DNA of 64,000 nt from Hominimerdicola alba 8 (GTDB taxonomy: Bacteria > Bacillota > Clostridia > Oscillospirales > Ruminococcaceae), in assembly GCF_000178155.2 (NCBI RefSeq), contig NZ_ADKM02000018.1, positions 124,001 through 188,000 on the forward strand, given 5' to 3'. Under the pieces are notes generated by a model. It made no database searches. It was not told the origin of the DNA and saw only the letters and a list, made by a program, of their open reading frames with translations. The position numbers and the translations under genes were made by a program. Shown here piece by piece: positions 56,410 to 64,000 of this stretch. The number at the start of each line of letters is the position of its first letter. The stretch's first letter is position 1.

Positions 56410-59400
56410 TTACAAAACCGTCTGTCCCGTATCCATTTTAAGCAGTTTGGAGATGCCTTTTTCCTGCATCGTCACGCCGTACAGCACATCGGCTTCCTCC
56501 ATTGTGCCGCGACGGTGGGTTATGGTTATGAACTGAGTCTTGTCAGTCAGCCTGTGAAGGTACTGCGCGTACCGTGTTACATTCACATCGTCCAGCGCCG
56601 CCTCTATCTCGTCCAGCAGGCAGAACGGTGCGGGCGAAAATCTGAATATCGCGAAGTATATCGCTATCGCCGCCATAGCTTGTTCACCGCCCGAAAGCGA
56701 CATCAGGCTGGTAATGACCTTGCCCGGAGGCTGTACGCTTATCTCGATGCCGCATTCAAGCACATTTTCGGGGTCGGTCAGTATCAGTTCGCCGCTTCCG
56801 CCGCCGAAAAGTTCCTTGAAAATGCTTTTGAAATTGCGGTTTATCTCGTCAAAACTCTGCATGAACACCGATTTCATCTTCTCGGTCAGCTCTTCTATCA
56901 GCCTGCAAAGTTCTTCCTTTGAAACGTTGACATCGTTCAGCTGTGCCGCCAGAAAATCGTATCTCTCCCTGACTTCGGCGTACTCTTCTATCGCGCCCAG
57001 ATTTACACTGCCCAGCGACTTTATCTTGTTTTTCAGTTCGGTCAGCCTGCGCTCGGCTTCTGCCATGTCTTCAACAGGCTGAGCCTTTTCTGCGGCGGTC
57101 GAGCGGGTCAGTTCGTACTCGTCCCACAGTTTGTTTACCAGCTTGTCAAAATCCGCTGATATAGCGTTTTTGCGCTCTTCTCCGCGACTCAGCTGTGTAG
57201 CGAGGTTTTCCTTTTCGTCCAGCTTGTTCTTCTGCGATGCCCTGAGTTTTTCGGCGCTGTCGCTGTATCCACGCTGTTTGCGGCGCTCTTCTTCCAGCTG
57301 AGTTTTAAGGCTCTCAGCCTCAGTGCCGCTGTTTGCTATCTTCTGCCTGATGAACTCGATATCAGCCCGCTTGCCTTTTATCTTTTCCTTTTCGTTTTCA
57401 ATGTCGAGAGTCAGCTTGCCGCTGTCGCTGTCGCGGTCGGTGATGGTCTTTTCAAGCTGTGCGATGGAATCCTTGCAGCTTTCGATATCCTTTGCCGTTT
57501 CCGCGCCCTTTATCCTCAGTTCGGAAAGTTCTGCGCTTATCTCGCCGCGCCGTGTTTTCAGCCTTTCCTGCTCGCTTTGCGAAGTCGTCAGTTCAGCTTC
57601 CTTTTCGAGTATCTTCTTATCGACCTCAGCTTCGTCTTTAAGCGTCTTGTCGAGGTCTGCATCAGCCTGCGCCGCTTTTTCACGCAGTTCATTTTCGCGT
57701 GAGGTACTGTCTGCCAGCGTTTTTTCGCAGGCTTCTTTCAGCCCGCTTACGCGCTTTATCTCCATCTCGATGCGCAGGCAGTCAGCGTTAAGGGAGTTTA
57801 TGCTCTCTTTCACGCCCTCAATATCAGCAGACAGCTTGTTGGCTTCGTTTGAGAGCCTTTCTTTTTCGCCCGCCGCTTCTGCGCGGTCAGTTTCCAGCTT
57901 GACGCGCTTTTCTTCCAGATCGTTTATCTCGTTTTTTCGGGTGAGTATGCCTGTGCTTTTCGACACACTGCCGCCCGTATACGAACCGCCCGCGTTGACC
58001 ACCTGACCGTCCAGCGTGACTATCCTGAACTTATAGCCGTAATTACGCGCTATCCGCGATGCGGCATCTATGTCCTCTGCTATACATATCCTGCCCAGCA
58101 GATTTCGCACTATGCCCTCATACTTCTTATCATATGTGACTATATCACAGCCCAGCGCCACAAAGCCGTCCTCGTTTTCAAGGCGGTCATTTTCCAGCCT
58201 TGTGCCCTTTACCGAAGTTATTGGCAGGAATGTCGCTCTGCCCGCCTTGCCCTCTTTCAGCAGGCGAATGCCCCTCTTGGCAGAATCTTCATTCTCCACC
58301 ACGATGTTCTGCAAAGCGCTGCCCAGCGCAGTTTCGACCGCCACCGAGTATTCCTTTTCAACGCCCACAAGCTGTGCCACCGTACCGCAAACGCCGCTTA
58401 TGCGCCCCTGCCGCGTGGCATTCATTATGTGCTTTACCGAGTAGCCGAAGCCCTCCATCGAGCGCTCCAGATCTTTTAGGATATTGAGTCTGCTGACCGT
58501 TTCAGTCAGCGCACTTTCAGCCTTTGCGAACCTGTCCACCGCACTGTCCAGCTTTTCGCGGCGCTTTTCCAGCAGTTTTGTCATGCCGCCCAGCACGTTC
58601 TCCTTTTCGCCCAGCGAGTCCTTCTTGCGAGTCTGCTCTTTGGTCAGCTTTTCAAGTTCTTTATCGGCATTTTCCTTGTTTTTTTCGGTATCTTTCCTGT
58701 CATCAGCTAAGTTTTCAAGCTGTTCGGAAGTTTCCTGCAAGGTATTTTTCAGGCTTTCCGCCGTGAAACTCAGCCTTGATTTTTCAAGATAAGCGGCGCT
58801 TATCTCGGCATTTACAGCCCCCACCGCCTTATCCGATCTATCGGCTTCGTCCAGCAGGTCATTGAACTCTTTCTCCTTGTCAGCCACAGCTTTTGCCGAC
58901 TCGACCTGCTTTTTGCCCAGTTCTTCCAGCTCGTCCTTACGCTTTTTCAGCTCAGATTCAAGAAAACATTTATCAGCCTTTGAGTTTTCTATCTGCTCTT
59001 CCAGCTTGTGAATATTTTCCTCAATGTGCGCTATGTCGTTCTCACAGACGGCTATCTCAGCTTCACCGCCGCGGCTCGCCATCTCAGCATCATGTATCTT
59101 TGCGCTGATATCATCGGCGTTTGCCGCGCACTGAGCACTCTGCCGCAGGTCTTCCTCTATCTGCTTTTCGGCATCGGAAAGTTCATCGCTAAGTGCCGAG
59201 TACTGCTCGTTCAGCAGTTTTATGCGCTCTTCCGTTTCAGCCAGTTTTGCGCGGTTCTGCTCCAGCTTTGTCACCCACACCGAAACTTCCAGCGCTGTTT
59301 TTTCATCGTCCAGCACCTTGAACTTTTTTGCCTTTTCGCACTGCTTTTCCAGAGGACCTATACGCCCCTCCAGTTCGGCAAGGATATCTGTCAGCCTTGC

Positions 59401-59964
59401 GATGTTGTCCTCAGCCTCCACCAGTCTGCGCTCAGCCTCCTGCTTTTTATAGCGGAACTTTGCCACGCCTGCGGCTTCCTCGAAAATATCGCGCCTGTCA
59501 CTGCCCTTGCCGTTTACTATATCGGCTATGCGCCCCTGTCCGACTATCGAATAGCCGTCCTTGCCAAGACCGGTATCCATGAACAGTTCGTTGACATCTT
59601 TCAGCCTGACGGGACTGCCGTTTATCAGATACTCACTGTCGCCGTTTTTGTAGAGTTTTCTCGATACCGACACCACCTCGTCGTCAATGTCGAGCGCTCT
59701 GTCCTCGTTGTCGATTATGAGTGTTACCTGCGCAAAAGGCGACTCTTTCCTCGTTTCGCACCCGTGAAAAATAACGCCCGACATCTTCTCGCCGCGCAGT
59801 GCCTTTGACGACTGTTCGCCCATTACCCAGCGCATGGCATCGGATATATTGCTCTTTCCCGAACCGTTAGGTCCCACGACGGCGGTTATGCCCTTGCCGA
59901 AACTAAGCACCGTCTTATCGGGAAATGATTTGAACCCCTGCAGTTCAAGTCCGCGCAGATACAT
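56410..59964 (-). CDS. smc: Chromosome segregation protein SMC
   Basis: The 1184-residue ATPase compacts chromosomes as a dimer with ScpA/ScpB. Seen are the N-terminal ABC half with GPNGSGKSNISDAMRW, two long coiled coils (~170-500 and ~680-1020), a central hinge (GVCGTVAQLVGVEKEYSVAV, GGSYTGGSVSKS), and the C-terminal signature LSGGEQAMAAIA with Walker B FCLLDEIEAALDD. The length is typical. GGCGGTGAAG precedes the ATG at 59964. The stop codon borders repeat D directly. Confidence 0.97.
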   Translation of the reverse strand: MYLRGLELQGFKSFPDKTVLSFGKGITAVVGPNGSGKSNISDAMRWVMGEQSSKALRGEKMSGVIFHGCETRKESPFAQVTLIIDNEDRALDIDDEVVSVSRKLYKNGDSEYLINGSPVRLKDVNELFMDTGLGKDGYSIVGQGRIADIVNGKGSDRRDIFEEAAGVAKFRYKKQEAERRLVEAEDNIARLTDILAELEGRIGPLEKQCEKAKKFKVLDDEKTALEVSVWVTKLEQNRAKLAETEERIKLLNEQYSALSDELSDAEKQIEEDLRQSAQCAANADDISAKIHDAEMASRGGEAEIAVCENDIAHIEENIHKLEEQIENSKADKCFLESELKKRKDELEELGKKQVESAKAVADKEKEFNDLLDEADRSDKAVGAVNAEISAAYLEKSRLSFTAESLKNTLQETSEQLENLADDRKDTEKNKENADKELEKLTKEQTRKKDSLGEKENVLGGMTKLLEKRREKLDSAVDRFAKAESALTETVSRLNILKDLERSMEGFGYSVKHIMNATRQGRISGVCGTVAQLVGVEKEYSVAVETALGSALQNIVVENEDSAKRGIRLLKEGKAGRATFLPITSVKGTRLENDRLENEDGFVALGCDIVTYDKKYEGIVRNLLGRICIAEDIDAASRIARNYGYKFRIVTLDGQVVNAGGSYTGGSVSKSTGILTRKNEINDLEEKRVKLETDRAEAAGEKERLSNEANKLSADIEGVKESINSLNADCLRIEMEIKRVSGLKEACEKTLADSTSRENELREKAAQADADLDKTLKDEAEVDKKILEKEAELTTSQSEQERLKTRRGEISAELSELRIKGAETAKDIESCKDSIAQLEKTITDRDSDSGKLTLDIENEKEKIKGKRADIEFIRQKIANSGTEAESLKTQLEEERRKQRGYSDSAEKLRASQKNKLDEKENLATQLSRGEERKNAISADFDKLVNKLWDEYELTRSTAAEKAQPVEDMAEAERRLTELKNKIKSLGSVNLGAIEEYAEVRERYDFLAAQLNDVNVSKEELCRLIEELTEKMKSVFMQSFDEINRNFKSIFKELFGGGSGELILTDPENVLECGIEISVQPPGKVITSLMSLSGGEQAMAAIAIYFAIFRFSPAPFCLLDEIEAALDDVNVTRYAQYLHRLTDKTQFITITHRRGTMEEADVLYGVTMQEKGISKLLKMDTGQTVL

Positions 59965-59986
59965 TATTCTTCACCGCCTTTCGTAA

Positions 59987-60412
59987 TTACTTTATTATCT
60001 CTAATACTATGCCCGCCGCCATAAACAGCACAGCTATCCCCGCAAGCACGCTGAATGTCCACCATGTCAGCACAGCATCTTTTGTCTGCTGTTCGTCCAG
60101 TGCGAAAACACTGCTGTCGGTCTTTCCGACGATGACATATTTTTCTTTGCCGCGCCTGAGTTCGCCAAACCCAACTGCGCAGACCGTACTGCCCGTTATC
60201 TTGCTTCCGCCGACTGTATACACTGCCCGCGCCATATAACTTCTGGTGCCTGCGGTTCTTGTAAATGTTATCCTTGTTTTGACCTTTTCGGTATTGCCTG
60301 CTTTTACATCACGCCGAAGCGCCCGCGCTTTTTTCAACATAACGATGTTCCGCACCAGCTGAGAGATCAGCAAAGTTTCAGCAATTATCGACTTTACCAT
60401 ATCTTCATACAT
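59987..60412 (-). CDS. Unknown membrane protein (141 aa)
   Basis: The start ATG 60412 overlaps the stop of the radical SAM gene by one base. The protein has a weakly hydrophobic N-terminal helix (IIAETLLISQLVRNIVML), a basic middle domain with VYTVGGSKITGSTVCAVGFG, and a strong C-terminal membrane segment (FSVLAGIAVLFMAAGIVLEII). I do not recognise the family; the middle recalls DUF3592-like domains. It lies between rnc-side genes and smc in one operon. Confidence 0.75.
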   Translation of the reverse strand: MYEDMVKSIIAETLLISQLVRNIVMLKKARALRRDVKAGNTEKVKTRITFTRTAGTRSYMARAVYTVGGSKITGSTVCAVGFGELRRGKEKYVIVGKTDSSVFALDEQQTKDAVLTWWTFSVLAGIAVLFMAAGIVLEIIK

Positions 60413-61659
60413 CAGAACCACCGCTCGTGCATCTTGTGCATGAAGTCTTTCGTAACGGGATAGCCGCTCGCATCGCCTATCACGCTGTCAACGCCGCAGT
60501 AGGGACAGACTGCTGTACCGCAGCCCTCGTTTATCATGTCGCTTATCTCGGCGGGGGCGAAAATTCTTCCGCAGTAAAAGCACCCACAGGACTTGCTTCG
60601 CTTTAACTGCTTTATGTTACGAACAGCGTAGTCGTGTGCCGCTTCTTCATCGCTCAGCAGTTTTGCTTCATACAGACCGATATCCTCTTTTTCGATGATC
60701 TTCACCTTAAAGCCGAGTTCTTCAAACCCGCGCAGATTGGCACGTTTCTGCCCGACCGCCTTGCTGATACAGCCTTTTTTCACGGCAAAGACAAGTTTTT
60801 TATTTTCGGGAGATCTGCCCTCTTTTACAGCCTTGTCCAGTTCGCTCTCCATGCGAAGTCTGTACAGTTCTCCCTCGCAGAGTTCCCTGAAAGCGGGGTG
60901 GTAAAAGCCGCCGACCATATCCTGCTCGACTATCTCGCTGGCGTGCAAGCCGCATTTTATCACCCTTATGCCCGCCGCCGTGAAAGCACCCAGCGCCCGC
61001 GTCGAGAGCGAAAGCACCTCCTCAAATGACATGGGCTTATACTCGCCGCTTGCAAGCAGTTTTGCAAGCCTTGTGTTTTTCAGTATGACAACAGGGTAGA
61101 TGCGCACCGTATCGGGGCGTATCGCCATTATCTCGTTAAAAGTTTCGTCCTCCTGCTGATGACCGCTTTTGTAAAGTCCCACCATCATTTGCAGACCAAG
61201 TTCAAAGCCGTACTCGCGTATCAGTCGGCTCGCCTGCCTTACATCTTCGGCAGAATGCCCGCGCTCGTTGGCTTCAAGCACTTCATCGGACATGGACTGC
61301 GCACCAAGTTCGATGGCTGTAACGCCATAGCTTTTCAGGATATCCAGTATCTCGGCGTTTATGTAGTCGGGTCTGGTGGAGATGCGTATGCCCTTGAAAC
61401 GCCCGCCGCCCACGAATTTTTTCGCGGCTGTCAGCAGTTCCAGCATATAATCGCGGGGTATGGCGGTAAAACTGCCGCCAAAGAAAGCTATCTCGGTATC
61501 TGAAATATCGTCCACCTGACTGAGTGCCTGCATGCAGGCTTTCTCCACATCGTCTTTATGGGGGAGTTTCTGCTTGCCTGTTATGGCGTTCTGGTCACAG
61601 AAAGCGCATTTGTGCGGGCACCCCACATGGGGCACGAAAATGGAGATGTTACTGTGCAT
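60412..61659 (-). CDS. Radical SAM protein with Elp3-like core and C-terminal zinc ribbon
   Basis: The 415-residue protein begins with VPHVGCPHKCAFCDQNAITG (radical SAM cluster CxxxCxxC), continues with FFGGSFTAIPRDYM, RISTRPDYI, IELGAQSM and a barrel similar to Elp3/TIGR01211-type enzymes. Residues ~355-415 form a second unit with CGCFYCGRIFAP and CPYCGVDSVIGDASGYPVT, a zinc ribbon that I know as a stand-alone small protein in other bacteria. I use ATG 61659, with AAGGGG upstream. It may modify tRNA or another nucleic acid (inference). Confidence 0.87.
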   Translation of the reverse strand: MHSNISIFVPHVGCPHKCAFCDQNAITGKQKLPHKDDVEKACMQALSQVDDISDTEIAFFGGSFTAIPRDYMLELLTAAKKFVGGGRFKGIRISTRPDYINAEILDILKSYGVTAIELGAQSMSDEVLEANERGHSAEDVRQASRLIREYGFELGLQMMVGLYKSGHQQEDETFNEIMAIRPDTVRIYPVVILKNTRLAKLLASGEYKPMSFEEVLSLSTRALGAFTAAGIRVIKCGLHASEIVEQDMVGGFYHPAFRELCEGELYRLRMESELDKAVKEGRSPENKKLVFAVKKGCISKAVGQKRANLRGFEELGFKVKIIEKEDIGLYEAKLLSDEEAAHDYAVRNIKQLKRSKSCGCFYCGRIFAPAEISDMINEGCGTAVCPYCGVDSVIGDASGYPVTKDFMHKMHERWF

Positions 61660-61822
61660 TTTATCATTCCCCTTATAAAACTTCTTCTGCGCCAATAATG
61701 ACTAACAGGCTTTGTCTGCCCGTTAAAGTGAGCCGTTCTGACAAAGTGAGCAAGCTGTTCTCTTATAGGGACTGCCTCCCCGCCCGCCCACCCGCAGGAC
61801 TTTGCACCTTGAACTGTATATC
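61660..61822. other. Gap between rnc and the radical SAM gene
   Basis: These 163 bases hold no gene or clear hairpin terminator. They end in a Pro/Cys-codon-rich GC segment (CCCCGCCCGCCCACCCGC) near 61776-61795. It may allow internal regulation within the operon. Confidence 0.4.
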
Positions 61823-62521
61823 TCAGACTTTTATGCCCATAAGGTCAAGGGCTTCTTTAGCGGCGTTCTGCTCGGCGCTCTTTTTAGACCTGCCTACGCC
61901 CTCACCGATGACATTGCTGTTGAGTTTCACCTGTACGGTAAACCGCTTGTCATGGTCGGGACCTTCCTCGCCCTTGAGAAAATACTCTATCTTCTCTTCG
62001 GGATTGCGCTGTATGACTTCCTGCAATACCGTCTTGTAGTCGTGGAAAGTTTCGGTGTGCGCAGGATTTATGTCCTTCGGCAGGAAGCCCATTATATGCT
62101 TTCTTGCCGCTTCCAGACCGCCGTCAAGGTATATCGCCGCTATGACGGCTTCCATCGCATCGGATACTATCGAAGCCCTCTCACGGCCGCCTGTCAGTTC
62201 TTCGCCCTTGCCGAGAAATATGTACTTGCCCAGTTCAAACTTGTGAGAAAATTCAAACAGCGCTTTTTCACACACCAGCGATGCCCTCAGCTTTGTCAGT
62301 TCGCCCTCAGGCAGATGCTTGAAATGCTCGAAAATATAGTCGGATACCACTATCGAAAGCACCGAGTCGCCCAGAAATTCAAGCCTTTCGTTGCTGTGAC
62401 GCTGTTTTTTGTTCTCGTTGGCAAAACTCGAATGCGACAGCGCTTCGTAAAGCAGTCTGTCATTCTTGAAGCTGTAGCCTATCCGCTTCTGGAATTCCGC
62501 CAGATTTTTCTCCTCGTCCAT
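61823..62521 (-). CDS. rnc: Ribonuclease III
   Basis: The 232-residue enzyme cleaves double-stranded RNA, including rRNA precursors. It has the signature NERLEFLGDSVLSIVVSDYI, the second catalytic segment SDAMEAVIAAIYLDGG, and a C-terminal dsRNA-binding domain (DYKTVLQEVIQRN to SKKSAEQNAAKEALDLM, positions ~160-228). Its start overlaps the plsX stop by one base (TGATG). Confidence 0.97.
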   Translation of the reverse strand: MDEEKNLAEFQKRIGYSFKNDRLLYEALSHSSFANENKKQRHSNERLEFLGDSVLSIVVSDYIFEHFKHLPEGELTKLRASLVCEKALFEFSHKFELGKYIFLGKGEELTGGRERASIVSDAMEAVIAAIYLDGGLEAARKHIMGFLPKDINPAHTETFHDYKTVLQEVIQRNPEEKIEYFLKGEEGPDHDKRFTVQVKLNSNVIGEGVGRSKKSAEQNAAKEALDLMGIKV

Positions 62522-63525
62522 CAGCCGTTCTCCTTTTTCATCTGTTCAAGTGCGGCAGTTATGGTGTCGATAACGCCTGTTTCGGTGAACTGCTTTGCCT
62601 GCCTTACCGCATTGTAGAAAGCCTTAGCATCAGAACTGCCGTGTGCCTTGATGACAGGCTTTGCAGTACCCAGCAGAGGTGCGCCGCCGTACTCGGAATA
62701 ATCCACTTTTTTCTTGAAATTGTTGATATCTTTCATCACCATCACAGCCGCCAGCTTTGACTTGGTACTGCTTTTGAAGATGCTTTTCAGTTCGCCCGAA
62801 AAGAACTTGCCCATGCCCTCGTACAGTTTCAGCATAAGATTTCCGCAGAAGCCGTCTGCCACACAAACATCGCAGTCGCCCAGCGGAAGCTGTCTTGCTT
62901 CGATATTGCCCACGAAGTTGACAGGTGCGGTCTTTAACTGCTTGTAAGTTTCCAGTTCAAGTTCTCTGCCCTTTGACTCCTCAGCGCCGATGTTTGCCAG
63001 CGCGACTCTCGGCTTGTCAACGTTCAGTATCTTGTTCATGTAAGCACTGCCCATTATACCGAACTGCACCAGCATTTCGGGTCGGCAGTCGGCATTAGCG
63101 CCGCTGTCAAGCAGCATTGTAGGCTTGCCCGCAGTAGGCAGGACTGTTGCCAGCGCGGGTCTTTTTATGCCCTTTATCCTCTTGACGATGAATGTAGCGC
63201 CGACCACCAGCGCACCTGTAGAACCTGCCGACACGAAAGCATCTCCCTCGCCGTCTGCAAGCATCTGCATACCGACAGCCATCGAGCAGTCTTTTTTGCC
63301 CTTGATGACTTCGGTAGGCTCTTCACATATCTCTATTACAGTATCGGCGTGCTTTATTTTCAGCGCTGAGATATCAAGGCTGTTCTTCTTAGCACAATCC
63401 TTTATTTTCTTCTCATCACCGACCAGCGTTATATCAACGCCGAAATCTCTCTGCGCATCAACTGCGCCTTTTATTACTTCCAGCGGAGCATTATCCCCGC
63501 CGAATGCGTCCATTACAATATTCAT
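62521..63525 (-). CDS. plsX: Phosphate acyltransferase PlsX
   Basis: The 334-residue enzyme makes acyl-phosphate from acyl-ACP at the start of phospholipid synthesis. It matches PlsX: NIVMDAFGGDNAPLEVIKGAV, AFVSAGSTGALVVGATFIV, LDSGANADCRPEMLVQFGIMG (shown in parts), GNIEARQLPLGDCDVCVADGF and GGAPLLGTAKPVIKAHGSS. No acpP lies between plsX and rnc, unlike in many Firmicutes. The ATG at 63525 has GGAG from repeat D six bases upstream. Confidence 0.96.
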   Translation of the reverse strand: MNIVMDAFGGDNAPLEVIKGAVDAQRDFGVDITLVGDEKKIKDCAKKNSLDISALKIKHADTVIEICEEPTEVIKGKKDCSMAVGMQMLADGEGDAFVSAGSTGALVVGATFIVKRIKGIKRPALATVLPTAGKPTMLLDSGANADCRPEMLVQFGIMGSAYMNKILNVDKPRVALANIGAEESKGRELELETYKQLKTAPVNFVGNIEARQLPLGDCDVCVADGFCGNLMLKLYEGMGKFFSGELKSIFKSSTKSKLAAVMVMKDINNFKKKVDYSEYGGAPLLGTAKPVIKAHGSSDAKAFYNAVRQAKQFTETGVIDTITAALEQMKKENG

Positions 63526-63529
63526 TTCA

Positions 63530-63645
63530 AACTCCTATCTTAAATGGGGGCTGACCACGTTCATGCGCTGTGATCTAAAACACTTTCTTCCAAAAACGCG
63601 GCGAACTTTCGCCCATGTCAATAATTATGAATTGTGAATTATGAA
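63530..63645 (-). repeat. Repeat D, short copy
   Basis: It has the same two ends as the 55952 copy: AACTCCTATCTTAAATGGGGG on the plsX side and GCCCATGTCAATAATTATG on the other. The middle is only ~50 bases. It fills exactly the space between the stop of the upstream gene and the plsX binding site. Confidence 0.8.
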
Positions 63646-64000
63646 TTAAAATTCTATCATATCTTTAAAGGCATCGGTTATCTCGATGTCTGTGCTGTCT
63701 TCGTAACTGCTGACAAGTATCAGTGTTCTGTCGCTTTCTATGCTGATAAGGATACCATCTGCGCTGTAGAGATAAGTATGATCTTTCTCACCATCGCTGA
63801 ATATCTCTTCTATAGTGCCGTCGGAATAGCTGTCAGACGACACAAATTCCATATCCTGCGGTCTGCCCATCAGCAGTTCAGCGAACATCGTTTTATCGGA
63901 CTCGCCCATATCCTGCACATAGCTGTATTTTTCAGCACCGTCTTCGCGCGAGTACAGCTTGCCCTCATATACAAGAAGTTCTTTCTCGACACCGCCTTCA
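63646..64000 (-). CDS. Unknown protein, C-terminal part only
   Basis: The frame is open from the window end to a TAA at 63646, so the start lies outside. The visible ~117 residues are acidic and beta-rich (LLVYEGKLYSREDGAEKYSY, YLYSADGILISIESDRTLI), like the outer domain of a secreted or lipid-anchored protein. There is no recognisable motif. Repeat D begins at its stop codon. Confidence 0.6.
   Translation of the reverse strand, partial: EGGVEKELLVYEGKLYSREDGAEKYSYVQDMGESDKTMFAELLMGRPQDMEFVSSDSYSDGTIEEIFSDGEKDHTYLYSADGILISIESDRTLILVSSYEDSTDIEITDAFKDMIEF

Overview
The window looks like chromosomal DNA of a rumen/gut cellulolytic Firmicute of the genus Ruminococcus, probably close to R. albus (inference). 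Five proteins or enzymes point there: four secreted proteins with type I dockerins (two calcium loops each) plus a GH26 mannanase lipoprotein. Core genes are Firmicute-like (spoVG, yabP/yabQ, lexA, guaB, a complete F-type ATP synthase operon, plsX-rnc-smc-ftsY). No rRNA, tRNA or CRISPR array was seen; the only clear structural RNA is tmRNA at 350-704.

Layout. 1-5.6 kb: end of an unknown gene, ssrA, a small zinc-ribbon gene, then a signalling locus with a LytS-type histidine kinase and two paralogous receiver-XRE regulators. 5.6-12.2 kb: MFS transporter and epimerase (minus strand), an MBOAT-like membrane protein that lacks the catalytic histidines together with a truncated AlgJ/DHHW-like partner, a radical SAM protein, and yabP-yabQ. 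12.4-18.6 kb: two large dockerin proteins, a BspA-type leucine-rich-repeat protein and a protein carrying a module I do not recognise on both sides of an internal dockerin. 18.7-32.4 kb: heterodimeric ABC exporter, spoVG, murC-lexA-zinc ribbon protein, cbiB, guaB, and two more dockerin proteins, one of which shares the unrecognised module. 32.5-39.8 kb: atpI-B-E-F-H-A-G-D-C on the minus strand. 40.6-49.7 kb: glycosyltransferase, GH26 mannanase, leuS, rpsU, and a small run of housekeeping or unknown genes. 49.8-64 kb, nearly all minus strand: two transglutaminase-like proteins (one with a dockerin), rsmI, amidohydrolase, rdgB, ftsY, smc, two further genes, rnc, plsX and the end of an unknown gene.

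The intergenic space is unusually rich in short interspersed repeats. Four families recur. A is about 103 bp with TATAGCGATCC termini and lies at 1.5, 5.4, 22.3, 41.6, 43.5 and 52.1 kb. B is about 110-165 bp with GGTTATCCC termini and often has a GC-rich hairpin at its centre. C has 21-bp inverted arms starting TCCCAATTTTG. D lies upstream of ftsY and plsX and contains their ribosome binding sites. One A copy sits inside a B copy, and another A copy supplies the stop codon of rsmI.

The most promising leads for something undescribed are: the shared dockerin-linked module (three occurrences in two proteins), the histidine-less MBOAT with its shortened partner, the receiver-XRE regulator pair, a promoter bracketed by two matching palindromic operators upstream of the ATP synthase operon, and the two-carboxylate c-subunit that suggests a sodium-coupled ATP synthase.
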